Made by a program: the position numbers and the translations under genes. DNA of 12,845 nucleotides from JACMJP01 sp046160675 (lineage in GTDB: Bacteria > Bacteroidota > Bacteroidia > Chitinophagales > BACL12), in assembly GCA_046160675.1 (NCBI GenBank), contig JBJXHH010000111.1:1-12845 (forward strand). The letters run 5' to 3'. The notes under the pieces were generated by a model. That model worked only from the letters and a program-made list of their open reading frames with translations. It made no database searches and was not told the DNA's origin. Position 1 is the stretch's first letter. Each line of letters starts with the position of its first letter. Positions 1-7,149 of the stretch are shown here, piece by piece.

Positions 1-443
1 GTGTTAGGGCAATGATTCAGGTAGTAATCCTGGATGATAAGCCCCCCCTGGCTGTGCCCAAACATAACGAATTCATTTTCCCGCCCGTTTGCTACCGCAT
101 CATTGCTTATTTTATTCATGAGTATGCCGAGGTCTTGTCCCCTCTGAGTGTGTGCCCCCTCAGGGATATTTACAACATACACATCATAACCTGAAGCCTG
201 GAACATACCTGCAATGCCGCCGGTTACGAGGTAATTTTCAGCAGGAAATGCATGGCCGTTATTTGTATCAACCCAGCCCATGAGCCCGGCAACTAATACA
301 ACGTTTTGCCCATTAGGTGTGCCTGTGGGGCCGAGATGCGCCCATCCGCTTCCCGGACGGGGCTGCTGAGCCATTGCGGCTGAAGTGATCATAAAAGATA
401 CGATGAACAACACAATGGTTTTTAGTGATAGTTTATTTTTCAT
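1..443 (-). CDS. Secreted alpha/beta-hydrolase (lipase/esterase), 5' part only
   Basis: The first 147 codons of a gene that runs off the left edge. The ATG at 441-443 opens a clear Sec signal peptide: a basic start (MKNKLSLK), a hydrophobic core, and a likely type I cleavage after residue 25 (AMA|QQ). The mature part starts with a beta-strand (QNVVLVAGLMGW), a typical first strand of a lipase core. Residues 129-134 are GHSQGG, the nucleophile elbow G-x-S-x-G, with Ser131 as probable catalytic serine. Asp and His of the triad would lie in the missing part. The stretch before the elbow (EFVMFGHSQGGLIIQDYY) fits lipases with a PGAP1/class-2-like core, so the likely role is hydrolysis of esters or lipids outside the cytoplasm. 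The exact family, total length and any C-terminal sorting domain cannot be seen. It is divergent from the gene at 637, with 193 bases between them. Confidence 0.85.
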   Translation of the reverse strand, partial: MKNKLSLKTIVLFIVSFMITSAAMAQQPRPGSGWAHLGPTGTPNGQNVVLVAGLMGWVDTNNGHAFPAENYLVTGGIAGMFQASGYDVYVVNIPEGAHTQRGQDLGILMNKISNDAVANGRENEFVMFGHSQGGLIIQDYYLNHCPN

Positions 444-601
444 ATAACATGTTTTTAGATGTTCAAATAGAAATCATTTACTCTTTGTGTATCATAGGTT
501 GTGAGAGGGAGAGAAACTTTAAGGGAAAGATGTAGGGTAAAAAGTATGCATCTGTTTTTTTACCTCTAAAGTGAGGCTATGGGAATGCAGCAGCAAACAA
601 A

Positions 602-609
602 TATTTTTG
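602..609 (+). promoter_or_regulatory. Candidate Bacteroidota -7 element before the gene at 637
   Basis: TATTTTTG matches TAnnTTTG exactly. It lies 27 bases before the ATG, giving a predicted transcript start near 615 and a leader of about 20 bases. I see no TTG at the usual distance upstream, so only half of the promoter is supported. The rest of the 444-636 divergent region shows no exact match for the minus-strand hydrolase gene; the best, at 464-471, has one mismatch. Confidence 0.4.
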
Positions 610-636
610 GCATTATAATATTTCCAACAACATAGT

Positions 637-2133
637 ATGATAGCATCAGACAGTACATTCAGGCTTGTGAAATCTCTTACCAAAAATGAAAAGCGGTATT
701 TCAAGCTGTTTGCCTCTATTACAGCAGGAGAGAAAAACTACATGCGCATATTTAATGCAATGGACAGGCAAAAGATGTATGATGAAAAGGCGATAAAATC
801 AAAATTCAAAAAGACTTCTTTACAGAAAAATTTTGCACAGGAAAAACAATACTTGCAAAAAATGATCCTGCGGGCATTGAGGAATTTTCATGATGCGAAT
901 GAGATAAGTAACGTTTCTGCATTTGCTGACCTTGAAATGCTGACACGGAAAGGTATCAGCGATGTAGCCGGAAAGTTGGCTGCTAAATACAAACAAGATG
1001 CACTTGAGCAGGAGTCTTTCCTGGATTACTTTTATTTTCTTAGGTATGAGTCCCGAGTTGCAGGCAGCATGCAGCAGATAAGTTATACAGAAAATTATCT
1101 GAACAATGACTACAAGAAAGACCTTTACAATATTGAAATGCTGAGGTATGCGCTTGTTATTTCCATGCTTAAGAATGACCTGATAATCCTTGCCAAAAAA
1201 TACCAGCATACACACAGGAAACTGGTGCAGGAAAAATTAACCGACATAGAAAAAAGTTTAATTCCTCCTAAAGTTTATAGTAAATTCGGATTGAAAGCAA
1301 AAATAGCAGTGCTTCACATCTACACATTGTATTACAATGTTTCATGCGAGTTTGAAACAGCATATGACAATGCCAGGAAGCTATACAAGATGTTGTTTCG
1401 AAAAAAGCTTTCGCCACAAGAGGCAGGAATTGTAAACTATACGCTAACACTGATTATGTATATTGATTGTTGTATACATACCAAAAGGTACAAAGAAGGG
1501 TTGGAAGTATGTGATCTGTATTTTAAAACCATTCATGCGAAACCATACCTGCATAAGCATGAGATATACAGCCGGCATCTAAAGGAATATATTGAAAGTA
1601 AGATGCAAATATTGAGTTTGTCTGGTAGTTATAGCGAATGTATTGAGTTTTACAAAAATTCTGCAAAACTGATCGTTGCAATTCAGGGAGTTGGTACAGG
1701 TGAATTCGCAGTTATAACAAACTATGCGCTAGCTGTATCTTACTTTGGCTTGCAAAATTACCCACAAGCGCTTGATCATTTAAAAATTGTCTTATCATAC
1801 AAAAAGCAAAAACTTTATACTTTTCATATTTTCCCTGCTCAGGTTATCTACCTCTTATGTCATATTGAACTTGGCAATGATGAATTTTGCATGCATTATA
1901 TGCGTAGCGTAAGGTGGTACTTTGATACGCAGGGAGCAGATATTTTATCCTTTACTGAGATAATGCGTATTTTGAAAGAGTTTATAAACAATCGTAACCT
2001 TGCCAAAAGAAACAATGCTATGAAAAAAAGCTGGTTTGAAAGAATACAGCAATTACTCTCAATTAAAGAGGAGGAACATTTTATGAGGTATTCTCTATTT
2101 CACAACTGGGTAGAAATGAAAGTTAAGTCATAG
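637..2133 (+). CDS. Conserved protein of unknown function, helical-repeat type
   Basis: A 498-residue protein without signal peptide or membrane segment, so probably cytoplasmic. The N-terminal block FRLVKSLTKNEKRYFKLFAS (about residues 8-27), followed by a lysine-rich stretch (residues 33-65), resembles a group of uncharacterised Bacteroidota proteins I recall opening with a similar LxKSLTKxEKRYFKLF block; I know no function or name for it. The rest is almost all helical, with many aromatic residues and paired helices reminiscent of degenerate TPRs (for example YKEGLEVCDLYFKTI and ALAVSYFGLQNYPQALDHLKIVL), but no repeat is clean enough to count. The ATG at 637 is chosen because the conserved block begins right after it and a promoter element lies just upstream. 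An adaptor or regulatory role would fit helical repeats but is a guess. It is followed after 123 bases by the cytochrome gene, which seems to have its own promoter. Confidence 0.8.
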   Translation: MIASDSTFRLVKSLTKNEKRYFKLFASITAGEKNYMRIFNAMDRQKMYDEKAIKSKFKKTSLQKNFAQEKQYLQKMILRALRNFHDANEISNVSAFADLEMLTRKGISDVAGKLAAKYKQDALEQESFLDYFYFLRYESRVAGSMQQISYTENYLNNDYKKDLYNIEMLRYALVISMLKNDLIILAKKYQHTHRKLVQEKLTDIEKSLIPPKVYSKFGLKAKIAVLHIYTLYYNVSCEFETAYDNARKLYKMLFRKKLSPQEAGIVNYTLTLIMYIDCCIHTKRYKEGLEVCDLYFKTIHAKPYLHKHEIYSRHLKEYIESKMQILSLSGSYSECIEFYKNSAKLIVAIQGVGTGEFAVITNYALAVSYFGLQNYPQALDHLKIVLSYKKQKLYTFHIFPAQVIYLLCHIELGNDEFCMHYMRSVRWYFDTQGADILSFTEIMRILKEFINNRNLAKRNNAMKKSWFERIQQLLSIKEEEHFMRYSLFHNWVEMKVKS

Positions 2134-2143
2134 AGCCTTTTAT

Positions 2144-2176
2144 TTGTCAGCCACCGAACCGCATAGTTTAAGTTTG
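2144..2176 (+). promoter_or_regulatory. Promoter for the multiheme cytochrome gene
   Basis: TTG at 2144-2146 (within TTTG at 2143-2146), a 22-base spacer and TAAGTTTG at 2169-2176 match the Bacteroidota pattern TTG-N(17-23)-TAnnTTTG in both parts. Transcription would start near 2182, leaving a leader of about 75 bases before the ATG at 2257. The cytochrome gene can therefore be transcribed separately from the gene before it. Confidence 0.55.
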
Positions 2177-2200
2177 TGAAATGATGGATGTTTCTAAAGG

Positions 2201-2224
2201 AAAGCAAAACTGACACATTGCTTT
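2201..2224 (+). terminator. Hairpin with T-rich tail: weak terminator or leader structure
   Basis: AAAGCAA (2201-2207) and TTGCTTT (2218-2224) form a perfect 7-base-pair stem with a 10-base loop, followed by more T residues up to 2226. It could end transcription from the gene at 637. Because it lies downstream of the promoter at 2144-2176, it would also sit in the leader of the cytochrome mRNA. The stem has only two G-C pairs, so the terminator reading is weak. Confidence 0.3.
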
Positions 2225-2256
2225 TTGTGTTTACAGGACAGATGTTTTTCTCTTGA

Positions 2257-4182
2257 ATGAGTAATTTTACATCAACCGTGTTGCAAAAATATATCATACT
2301 CATTTTAGCACTTTTGTTGCTGGTGCTCACATTCTGCACAAAAAAAAATAAATCACAGGAAGCTGATTCTCCTTACCTCAATCAGGATGATTCTGTGCAG
2401 TATGTCGGCATGGAAACCTGCAAACTCTGCCATGCTGATAAGTTTTCTACTTACATACACACCGGCATGGGTTTGAGTTTTGATCTTGCAACACAAGAAA
2501 AATCTTCTGCTGTGTTTGATGAGCATGCACTTGTGTATGATAGCAGCAATGATTTGTATTACAAGCCATTTTTTGAAAATGAACTCTTGCAAATACTTGA
2601 ATTCAGGCTCGATGGAAAAGATACGGTCTACCAGAGAAAAGAAACAGTTTCTTATATCATCGGCAGCGGGCAGCATACGAACTCTCATCTCATAAATTTT
2701 AACGGTTACATCTACCAGGCGCCTATCACTTTTTATACACAGCGCAAACAATGGGACATGGCACCCGGCATGGAAAATGGCTTCAACTCAAGGTTTAGCC
2801 GCATCATTGAATTTGAATGCATGAATTGTCATAACGGTTTGCCACAGGCAGTTGCAGGCTCAGTAAATAAATATGAAAAAATTGCTACCGGCATTGATTG
2901 TGAAAGATGTCATGGACCCGGAAGCCTGCATGTTGCAAGTATTGGTGATGGAAAACTTGTTGATACTGCTACCCAGATTGATTATACAATTGTAAACCCC
3001 GGAAAGCTTTCTGTTGAGCTGCAAAACCAGCTTTGCTTGCGATGTCATCTACAGGGAGTAAATGTGCTGAATGCAGGTGCAACATTTTTTGATTTTAAAC
3101 CCGGCGATAAAATTTCTGAGCATTGGAATATTTTTCTCCCGCAGTTTGACGGCAAGAATGATAAATTCCTCATGGCTTCTCAGGCTGACAGGATGGAACA
3201 AAGCAAATGTTACATCCAGTCAGAAAAACTCTCCTGCATCACTTGTCATAACCCGCATGTAACTGTGAAAGAAACTCCGATTGCGCAATTTAATAATGCC
3301 TGTATCAGTTGTCACTCTTCTGCAACAAGTACATGCACGGAAACAACAGAAGTAAGAAATCTGGCTGAAGATAACTGTAGCAAGTGTCATATGCCGCAAA
3401 GCGAAGCAATAGATATTCCGCATGTTTCCATCACTGATCATAAAATACAAATCCCCGGGAAAGAGAAGCAAAAGGAAGATGGCAAGTTCACAGGATTAAA
3501 ATGTATGACCTGTGAAGAAACTTCTCCCATTCTCATGGCAAAAGGGTACTTAACGTATTATGAAGCATTTGTGAAAGAAGATGCTTTGCTTGACAGTGTA
3601 AAAAAATATCTTGACAAAACACTTGATAAAGACGATGCGTATTTCTCTGCACTGATTCATTATCACTACCTGAAAAATGATTTTGATGCTATCTTAGTTT
3701 ATGCTGATAAAATAAAAAACAAAAGCAGGAACGCATGGGATCATTACAGGATTGGCGAAGCTTTTTTACAAAACGCAGACTACAAAAATGCCGAAGCTTC
3801 ATTTACAAAAGCAGTTGAATTACAGCCTTACAACCTCGATTATAACTTAAAACTCGGTTCTGCAAAATATTTGAACATGGATATTGATGGCGCTGAAAAA
3901 ATATATCGGTTCATAATTTCAGAGAACCCAAAATATGCAAGAGCCTGGATGAACCTTGGTGTGATTATAGGAGGGAAAGGAGATATTGAAGAGGCTGAAA
4001 ATGCACTGTGGGAGGCGCTTTCCCTTGACCCCGATTATGTTCAGGCAAGGCTTAGCCTGGCAAGATTATACATACAAACAAGGCAAGCACAAAAAGCAAA
4101 AGAACAACTTACTAACATCCTGAAATATTCTCCTGGCAATAAGGAAGCCGGTGCATTATTGCAGCAGTTGAAGGAATTATAA
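2257..4182 (+). CDS. Seven-heme cytochrome c with C-terminal TPR repeats, probable lipoprotein
   Basis: 641 residues. A hydrophobic N-terminus (residues 11-26) ends in LTFC-TKK, so Cys27 is probably lipidated, although Phe before the Cys is unusual for a lipobox. Seven CxxCH motifs would bind c-type heme covalently: Cys55, 188, 215, 260, 327, 349 and 374. An eighth look-alike at Cys416 (CMTCE) lacks the histidine. The motif spacing and extra histidines (for example HGPGSLH, NPHV, PHVSITDH) fit the multiheme cytochrome c554-like group. From about residue 492 to the end there are about four TPR units, typical of protein-protein docking. The likely role is electron transfer on the outer side of the inner or outer membrane, with the TPR tail binding a partner. 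The electron donor, acceptor and substrate cannot be read from the sequence; a catalytic role, as in multiheme reductases, is an alternative. A promoter lies at 2144-2176; yihY follows after 29 bases. Confidence 0.9.
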   Translation: MSNFTSTVLQKYIILILALLLLVLTFCTKKNKSQEADSPYLNQDDSVQYVGMETCKLCHADKFSTYIHTGMGLSFDLATQEKSSAVFDEHALVYDSSNDLYYKPFFENELLQILEFRLDGKDTVYQRKETVSYIIGSGQHTNSHLINFNGYIYQAPITFYTQRKQWDMAPGMENGFNSRFSRIIEFECMNCHNGLPQAVAGSVNKYEKIATGIDCERCHGPGSLHVASIGDGKLVDTATQIDYTIVNPGKLSVELQNQLCLRCHLQGVNVLNAGATFFDFKPGDKISEHWNIFLPQFDGKNDKFLMASQADRMEQSKCYIQSEKLSCITCHNPHVTVKETPIAQFNNACISCHSSATSTCTETTEVRNLAEDNCSKCHMPQSEAIDIPHVSITDHKIQIPGKEKQKEDGKFTGLKCMTCEETSPILMAKGYLTYYEAFVKEDALLDSVKKYLDKTLDKDDAYFSALIHYHYLKNDFDAILVYADKIKNKSRNAWDHYRIGEAFLQNADYKNAEASFTKAVELQPYNLDYNLKLGSAKYLNMDIDGAEKIYRFIISENPKYARAWMNLGVIIGGKGDIEEAENALWEALSLDPDYVQARLSLARLYIQTRQAQKAKEQLTNILKYSPGNKEAGALLQQLKEL

Positions 4183-4195
4183 AATTTTATCTTTG
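4168..4195 (+). promoter_or_regulatory. Promoter for the YihY/BrkB gene
   Basis: TTG at 4168-4170, a 17-base spacer and TATCTTTG at 4188-4195 match the Bacteroidota promoter pattern in both parts. The TTG lies inside the last codons of the cytochrome gene. Transcription would start near 4201, leaving only about 10 bases before the ATG at 4212, too short for a normal ribosome-binding leader. Confidence 0.5.
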
Positions 4196-4211
4196 AAACA
4201 ATTCATTTTCT

Positions 4212-5174
4212 ATGCAACGTATTCCACTAAAGATTAAAAAATACTGTCTCGGCAAATGGAATGGGTTCGTAGAAAAAATGAAACATACCAGCTTTCCGGG
4301 CTTTGACAAAATCCCAATTTATGATGTTGCCATTTTTTTCCGGGAGGAAATCAAACGGGATATGATCCCGCTGAGAGCAAGCGCCATGTCTTTCAACTTC
4401 TTGCTCGCCATCTTTCCTTCCATTATATTCATTTTTACTCTTATCCCATTTATACCAGTGAAAGGTTTAGATTTGATCATTGACAAATTTTTCTTTGATG
4501 TATTACCGCAAAGTGGATATAATTTCCTACATTCTACCATCATGGATATTACAAGTATCCAACGGGGAGGGTTGCTTTCACTGGGATTTGTGCTGGCATT
4601 TTATTTTTCTACCAATGGTGTCCGCATGATGATGCTGGCATTCAACAAACAGCATATTATATACAGGCAGAGGGGATTTTGGCGAAGGCGCTTTGCAGCG
4701 TTCAGGCTTACATTATACTTATTTGTTTTATTTATCGCATCTGTATTTCTCATCATTGCCGGCGATCATGTTATTGACTTGATTGGGAACTGGACAGGTT
4801 GGCAAAACTCTACAGAGAGATTTATTTTGCAGGCATTACAATGGCTCATCATTATCTTCTTATTTTTTGGCGGCGTATCACTCATCTATTATTTTGGCCC
4901 ATCTATGAAAGAACGCAGGCGATTGATAACACCCGGCTCTACATTCGCCACTTTAGGATCTATTCTAGCCTCCCTCGGATTTGCGTATTTTGTAAATAAT
5001 TTTGATTTATACAATGAAGTTTATGGTTCTATAGGGACACTTATAGTACTCATGATCTGGCTAAATATTAATTCAATAGTGCTTCTTGTTGGTTTTGAAA
5101 TTAATAATAGCATAGATGTGAACAGAGACCTGCGTATTTATGCCTCTGCAGAAGCGAATGCTACTAAAAGCTAG
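4212..5174 (+). CDS. YihY/BrkB-family inner membrane protein
   Basis: A 320-residue integral membrane protein of the YihY/virulence factor BrkB family (UPF0761). Diagnostic stretches are RASAMSFNFLLAIFPS (residues 55-70), the glycine-containing third segment GGLLSLGFVLAFYFS (119-133), and YNEVYGSIGTLIVLMIWL (267-284). About six membrane segments can be placed at residues 61-82, 119-141, 166-189, 206-228, 243-262 and 272-296. A soluble N-terminus of about 45 residues and a short polar tail (301-320) frame them. The length is normal for the family. YihY was once annotated as ribonuclease BN, an assignment later withdrawn; its molecular role is still unclear, with links to envelope integrity and serum resistance in other bacteria. 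It follows the cytochrome gene closely but has its own candidate promoter, so shared function is not implied. It converges on the acetyltransferase gene. Confidence 0.92.
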   Translation: MQRIPLKIKKYCLGKWNGFVEKMKHTSFPGFDKIPIYDVAIFFREEIKRDMIPLRASAMSFNFLLAIFPSIIFIFTLIPFIPVKGLDLIIDKFFFDVLPQSGYNFLHSTIMDITSIQRGGLLSLGFVLAFYFSTNGVRMMMLAFNKQHIIYRQRGFWRRRFAAFRLTLYLFVLFIASVFLIIAGDHVIDLIGNWTGWQNSTERFILQALQWLIIIFLFFGGVSLIYYFGPSMKERRRLITPGSTFATLGSILASLGFAYFVNNFDLYNEVYGSIGTLIVLMIWLNINSIVLLVGFEINNSIDVNRDLRIYASAEANATKS

Positions 5175-5177
5175 TTT

Positions 5178-5198
5178 CAGGAAAAGGGGAATTTCCTG
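5178..5198. terminator. Hairpin between convergent genes, possible bidirectional terminator
   Basis: CAGGAAA (5178-5184) and TTTCCTG (5192-5198) pair perfectly over 7 bases around a 7-base loop. This is in the 36-base gap between the stop of the YihY gene (5174) and the stop of the acetyltransferase gene (5211), where a shared terminator would be expected. There is no strong T-run on either side, so it may only protect 3' ends. Confidence 0.35.
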
Positions 5199-5210
5199 CT
5201 GAGAGGACAA

Positions 5211-5630
5211 TTATTTTAATGAGAGATTGAAATTATGAGAAACGATTTTAAATCCTTTATTTAAGTATAGACGATGCGCATCATGCCTGTGATGCCCGGA
5301 ATCTAAACGTACACCCGCAAGGTTCTTTTCTTTGGCAAGTTGAATAATATAGTTAAGTAATATGCTTCCGTAGCCCTTGCCCCTATAGGCTTCTATTGTA
5401 CCAAGATCATCAATATAAATAACATCGTCGCTGAAGAAGTGAGTAAGAAACCTATAGCCGGAAAAGGCAACAGCTTTACCATCTTCCTCTACATAGATCA
5501 AGTTATAATCCTGTTTTTGCATCCTGTTTACATAACTCAAAACATTATCTTTAGTAACATGCGGGCGCAGGCTTTGAATAGCTTCCAAGCAATGTAAAAC
5601 TTTTTTGTCAGAATCTGCTTTGTGAACCAT
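5211..5630 (-). CDS. GNAT-family N-acetyltransferase
   Basis: A 139-residue single-domain GNAT acetyltransferase, close to the minimal family size. The acetyl-CoA pyrophosphate-binding motif R-x-x-G-x-G is present as RGKGYG (residues 83-88), after the beta-4 strand VIYIDDLGTIEAY (70-82). Motif B is seen in the C-terminus, where HDAHRLYLNKGF (116-127) carries the Tyr and Gly-Phe typical of the fold. It would move an acetyl group from acetyl-CoA to an amine; the substrate cannot be read. As last gene of the five-gene cluster, three bases after the aminotransferase stop, it may acetylate an amino acid or amine handled by that enzyme and the exporter (inference). The His-rich patch GHHRHDAH (112-119) is noticeable and could affect substrate or metal binding. 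The ATG at 5628-5630 fits the spacing. Confidence 0.9.
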   Translation of the reverse strand: MVHKADSDKKVLHCLEAIQSLRPHVTKDNVLSYVNRMQKQDYNLIYVEEDGKAVAFSGYRFLTHFFSDDVIYIDDLGTIEAYRGKGYGSILLNYIIQLAKEKNLAGVRLDSGHHRHDAHRLYLNKGFKIVSHNFNLSLK

Positions 5631-5633
5631 TTA

Positions 5634-6725
5634 TTAAAGTTGTGTTATAACAGTATTCCAATTGTATATATCTTTTTCTACTCCTGTGCGAATATTTTCT
5701 ATTTTCTTTTTCAATTTGTACACTAGAGCATTATCATGAAGTGTGGGCAACAGGTGGTCTTTCCCATAAGCACTGATCAGTTCAACCGGATTAAGAACAG
5801 CAGCCGTACCTGCTACAAATGCTTCTGTCATTTTTCCATTTTCGATACTTTCTACAACTTCTTCCACAGAAATATCTCTTTCTTCTACTCCCAATCCTAT
5901 ATCCCTGGCAATCCTAAGAACTGAATCTCTTGTAATACCTTCTAAAATTGAATCACTTAAAGGGGGAGTTACTACTGTGTTGTTTATAATAAACAGCATA
6001 TTCATAGTGCCGGATTCTTCAATGAATTTATTATATATGCTGTCTGTCCAAAGTACAGCATTATAGCCCTGCTGACGGGCAATTTTTGTAGGATAAAAGG
6101 CTGCCCCGTAATTGCCTCCGCATTTTGCATATCCTGTTCCACCTTTTGCGGCCCGGACGTAATCTGTTTCCACCTTTATTTTAATTGGTTTATTAAAGAG
6201 GGGAGATACGGGCCCTGTAATAACAATAAACAGGTATTCATCACTTTCTTTTACACCGAATCTTTCTTCCGTCGCAATCATAAACGGGCGAATGTATAAA
6301 GCGGATCCTTCCTGAGTAGGCGTCCATTGCTGATCCAACGCAACCAATTGTTTGATGGAATTATAAAACAATTCTTCATCCAGCATTGCCATGCACATCC
6401 TGTCAAGGGATTTATTAATTCGTTCAAAATGTTTTTCCATTCTAAAAATGGAAATATTCCCATCCTGCATCCTGAAAGCTTTCATCCCTTCAAAAATTGT
6501 TTGCCCGTAATGAAAACACAATGCAGTAGGAGCAAGAGAAATATCACCATAGGGTAGAATCTCAGGATTTTGCCAATGCCCTTCTTTGAAGGAAGAAATG
6601 AACATATGATCAGAGGTGATTTTCCCGAACTGAAGTTTTGTGAAATCAATTTCAGAAATTTTTGATTTGCTTACTCGTGTTACGGGTATTTTCATTTCCT
6701 GCTTTTGAGCTGTTAAAGTTTCCAT
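5634..6725 (-). CDS. ilvE: Branched-chain amino acid aminotransferase
   Basis: A 363-residue fold-type IV PLP enzyme of the larger BCAT subgroup (about 350-370 residues, like eukaryotic BCAT and many Bacteroidota enzymes). It interconverts leucine, isoleucine and valine with their 2-oxo acids using 2-oxoglutarate/glutamate, in the cytoplasm. Visible features are ALCFHYGQTIFEGMKAFR (residues 68-85) near the N-terminus, YIRPFMIATE in the substrate-binding part, and KGGTGYAKCGGNYGAAF with the PLP lysine at Lys201. EESGTMN (about 236-242) is the cofactor-binding loop, and ILEGITRDSVL and EAFVAGTAA follow in the C-terminal half. All key residues seem intact. It starts only two bases after the thioesterase stop and is followed three bases later by the GNAT gene, so translational coupling is likely. 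Placement with an exporter under a MocR regulator, rather than with ilv/leu biosynthesis genes, suggests a catabolic or homeostatic role (inference). Confidence 0.95.
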   Translation of the reverse strand: METLTAQKQEMKIPVTRVSKSKISEIDFTKLQFGKITSDHMFISSFKEGHWQNPEILPYGDISLAPTALCFHYGQTIFEGMKAFRMQDGNISIFRMEKHFERINKSLDRMCMAMLDEELFYNSIKQLVALDQQWTPTQEGSALYIRPFMIATEERFGVKESDEYLFIVITGPVSPLFNKPIKIKVETDYVRAAKGGTGYAKCGGNYGAAFYPTKIARQQGYNAVLWTDSIYNKFIEESGTMNMLFIINNTVVTPPLSDSILEGITRDSVLRIARDIGLGVEERDISVEEVVESIENGKMTEAFVAGTAAVLNPVELISAYGKDHLLPTLHDNALVYKLKKKIENIRTGVEKDIYNWNTVITQL

Positions 6726-6727
6726 TT

Positions 6728-7141
6728 TTATTTTTTTAAAATAGTCATCATAGTTGCCAGCATTTTTACGTATACGATTTCCTGTTTTTCATCTGTAATA
6801 ATTCCTTCGGTTACCACCAATGTCTTTCCTGTATGAATCACTCTTCCTACCGCATATACTTTTTGTAATATAACAGGTTTTAAAAAATTCACCTTGAATT
6901 CAACTGTAAGGACGTCAGCATCATCGGGCATGGTTGTGTAGGCCGCATATCCACATGCCGAATCAACAAGGGTTGTAAGAACTCCAGCATGAAAGAAACC
7001 ATTCTGCTGAGTAAGCCTTTCGTTTAAATTGCAGGTAATAACAGCTTTCCCATTTTGGGCTGAATCCAGTTCTGCACCAAATGTTTTCATTATGCCCTGC
7101 AGGGAAAAACTGTTGAATACTTTTTCTGTTTTCTCAGCCAC
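6728..7141 (-). CDS. PaaI-type hotdog-fold acyl-CoA thioesterase
   Basis: A 137-residue single hotdog domain of the PaaI/YbgC-like thioesterase group, typical in length. The signature stretch QQNGFFHAGVLTTLVDSACGYAA (starting at Gln45) carries the H-x-G motif (His51, Gly53) and the acidic residue Asp60 on the central helix, expected for CoA-thioester binding and hydrolysis. The later strands VEFKVNFLKPV and VVTEGIITDEKQEIVYVKMLATM complete the fold. It would release free acids from acyl-CoAs, perhaps as a salvage or detoxification step; the substrate is unknown. The start is GTG at 7141 and no in-frame ATG lies near it upstream. The gene lies 8 bases after the DinB-like gene and 2 bases before ilvE. 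A link to branched-chain acyl-CoAs made downstream of the aminotransferase is plausible but only inferred. Confidence 0.9.
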   Translation of the reverse strand: MAEKTEKVFNSFSLQGIMKTFGAELDSAQNGKAVITCNLNERLTQQNGFFHAGVLTTLVDSACGYAAYTTMPDDADVLTVEFKVNFLKPVILQKVYAVGRVIHTGKTLVVTEGIITDEKQEIVYVKMLATMMTILKK

Positions 7142-7149
7142 AGGGGAAA

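Noticed and set aside
445..454. AACATGTT palindrome just upstream of the hydrolase start
   Set aside because: Eight bases only, with no second copy in the intergenic region; expected by chance in AT-rich DNA.
464..471. Possible minus-strand promoter for the secreted hydrolase (reads TCTATTTG)
   Set aside because: One mismatch in a key position and no TTG at the proper distance, so it is not listed as a feature.
820..1215. 131-codon minus-strand open frame inside the helical-repeat gene
   Set aside because: Translation is rich in Cys, Phe and Ile in the manner of an antisense shadow, and the plus-strand frame is a continuous 498-residue protein.
2353..2751. 132-codon minus-strand open frame inside the cytochrome gene
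   Set aside because: It is antisense to the region coding the first heme site, and no domain is recognisable.
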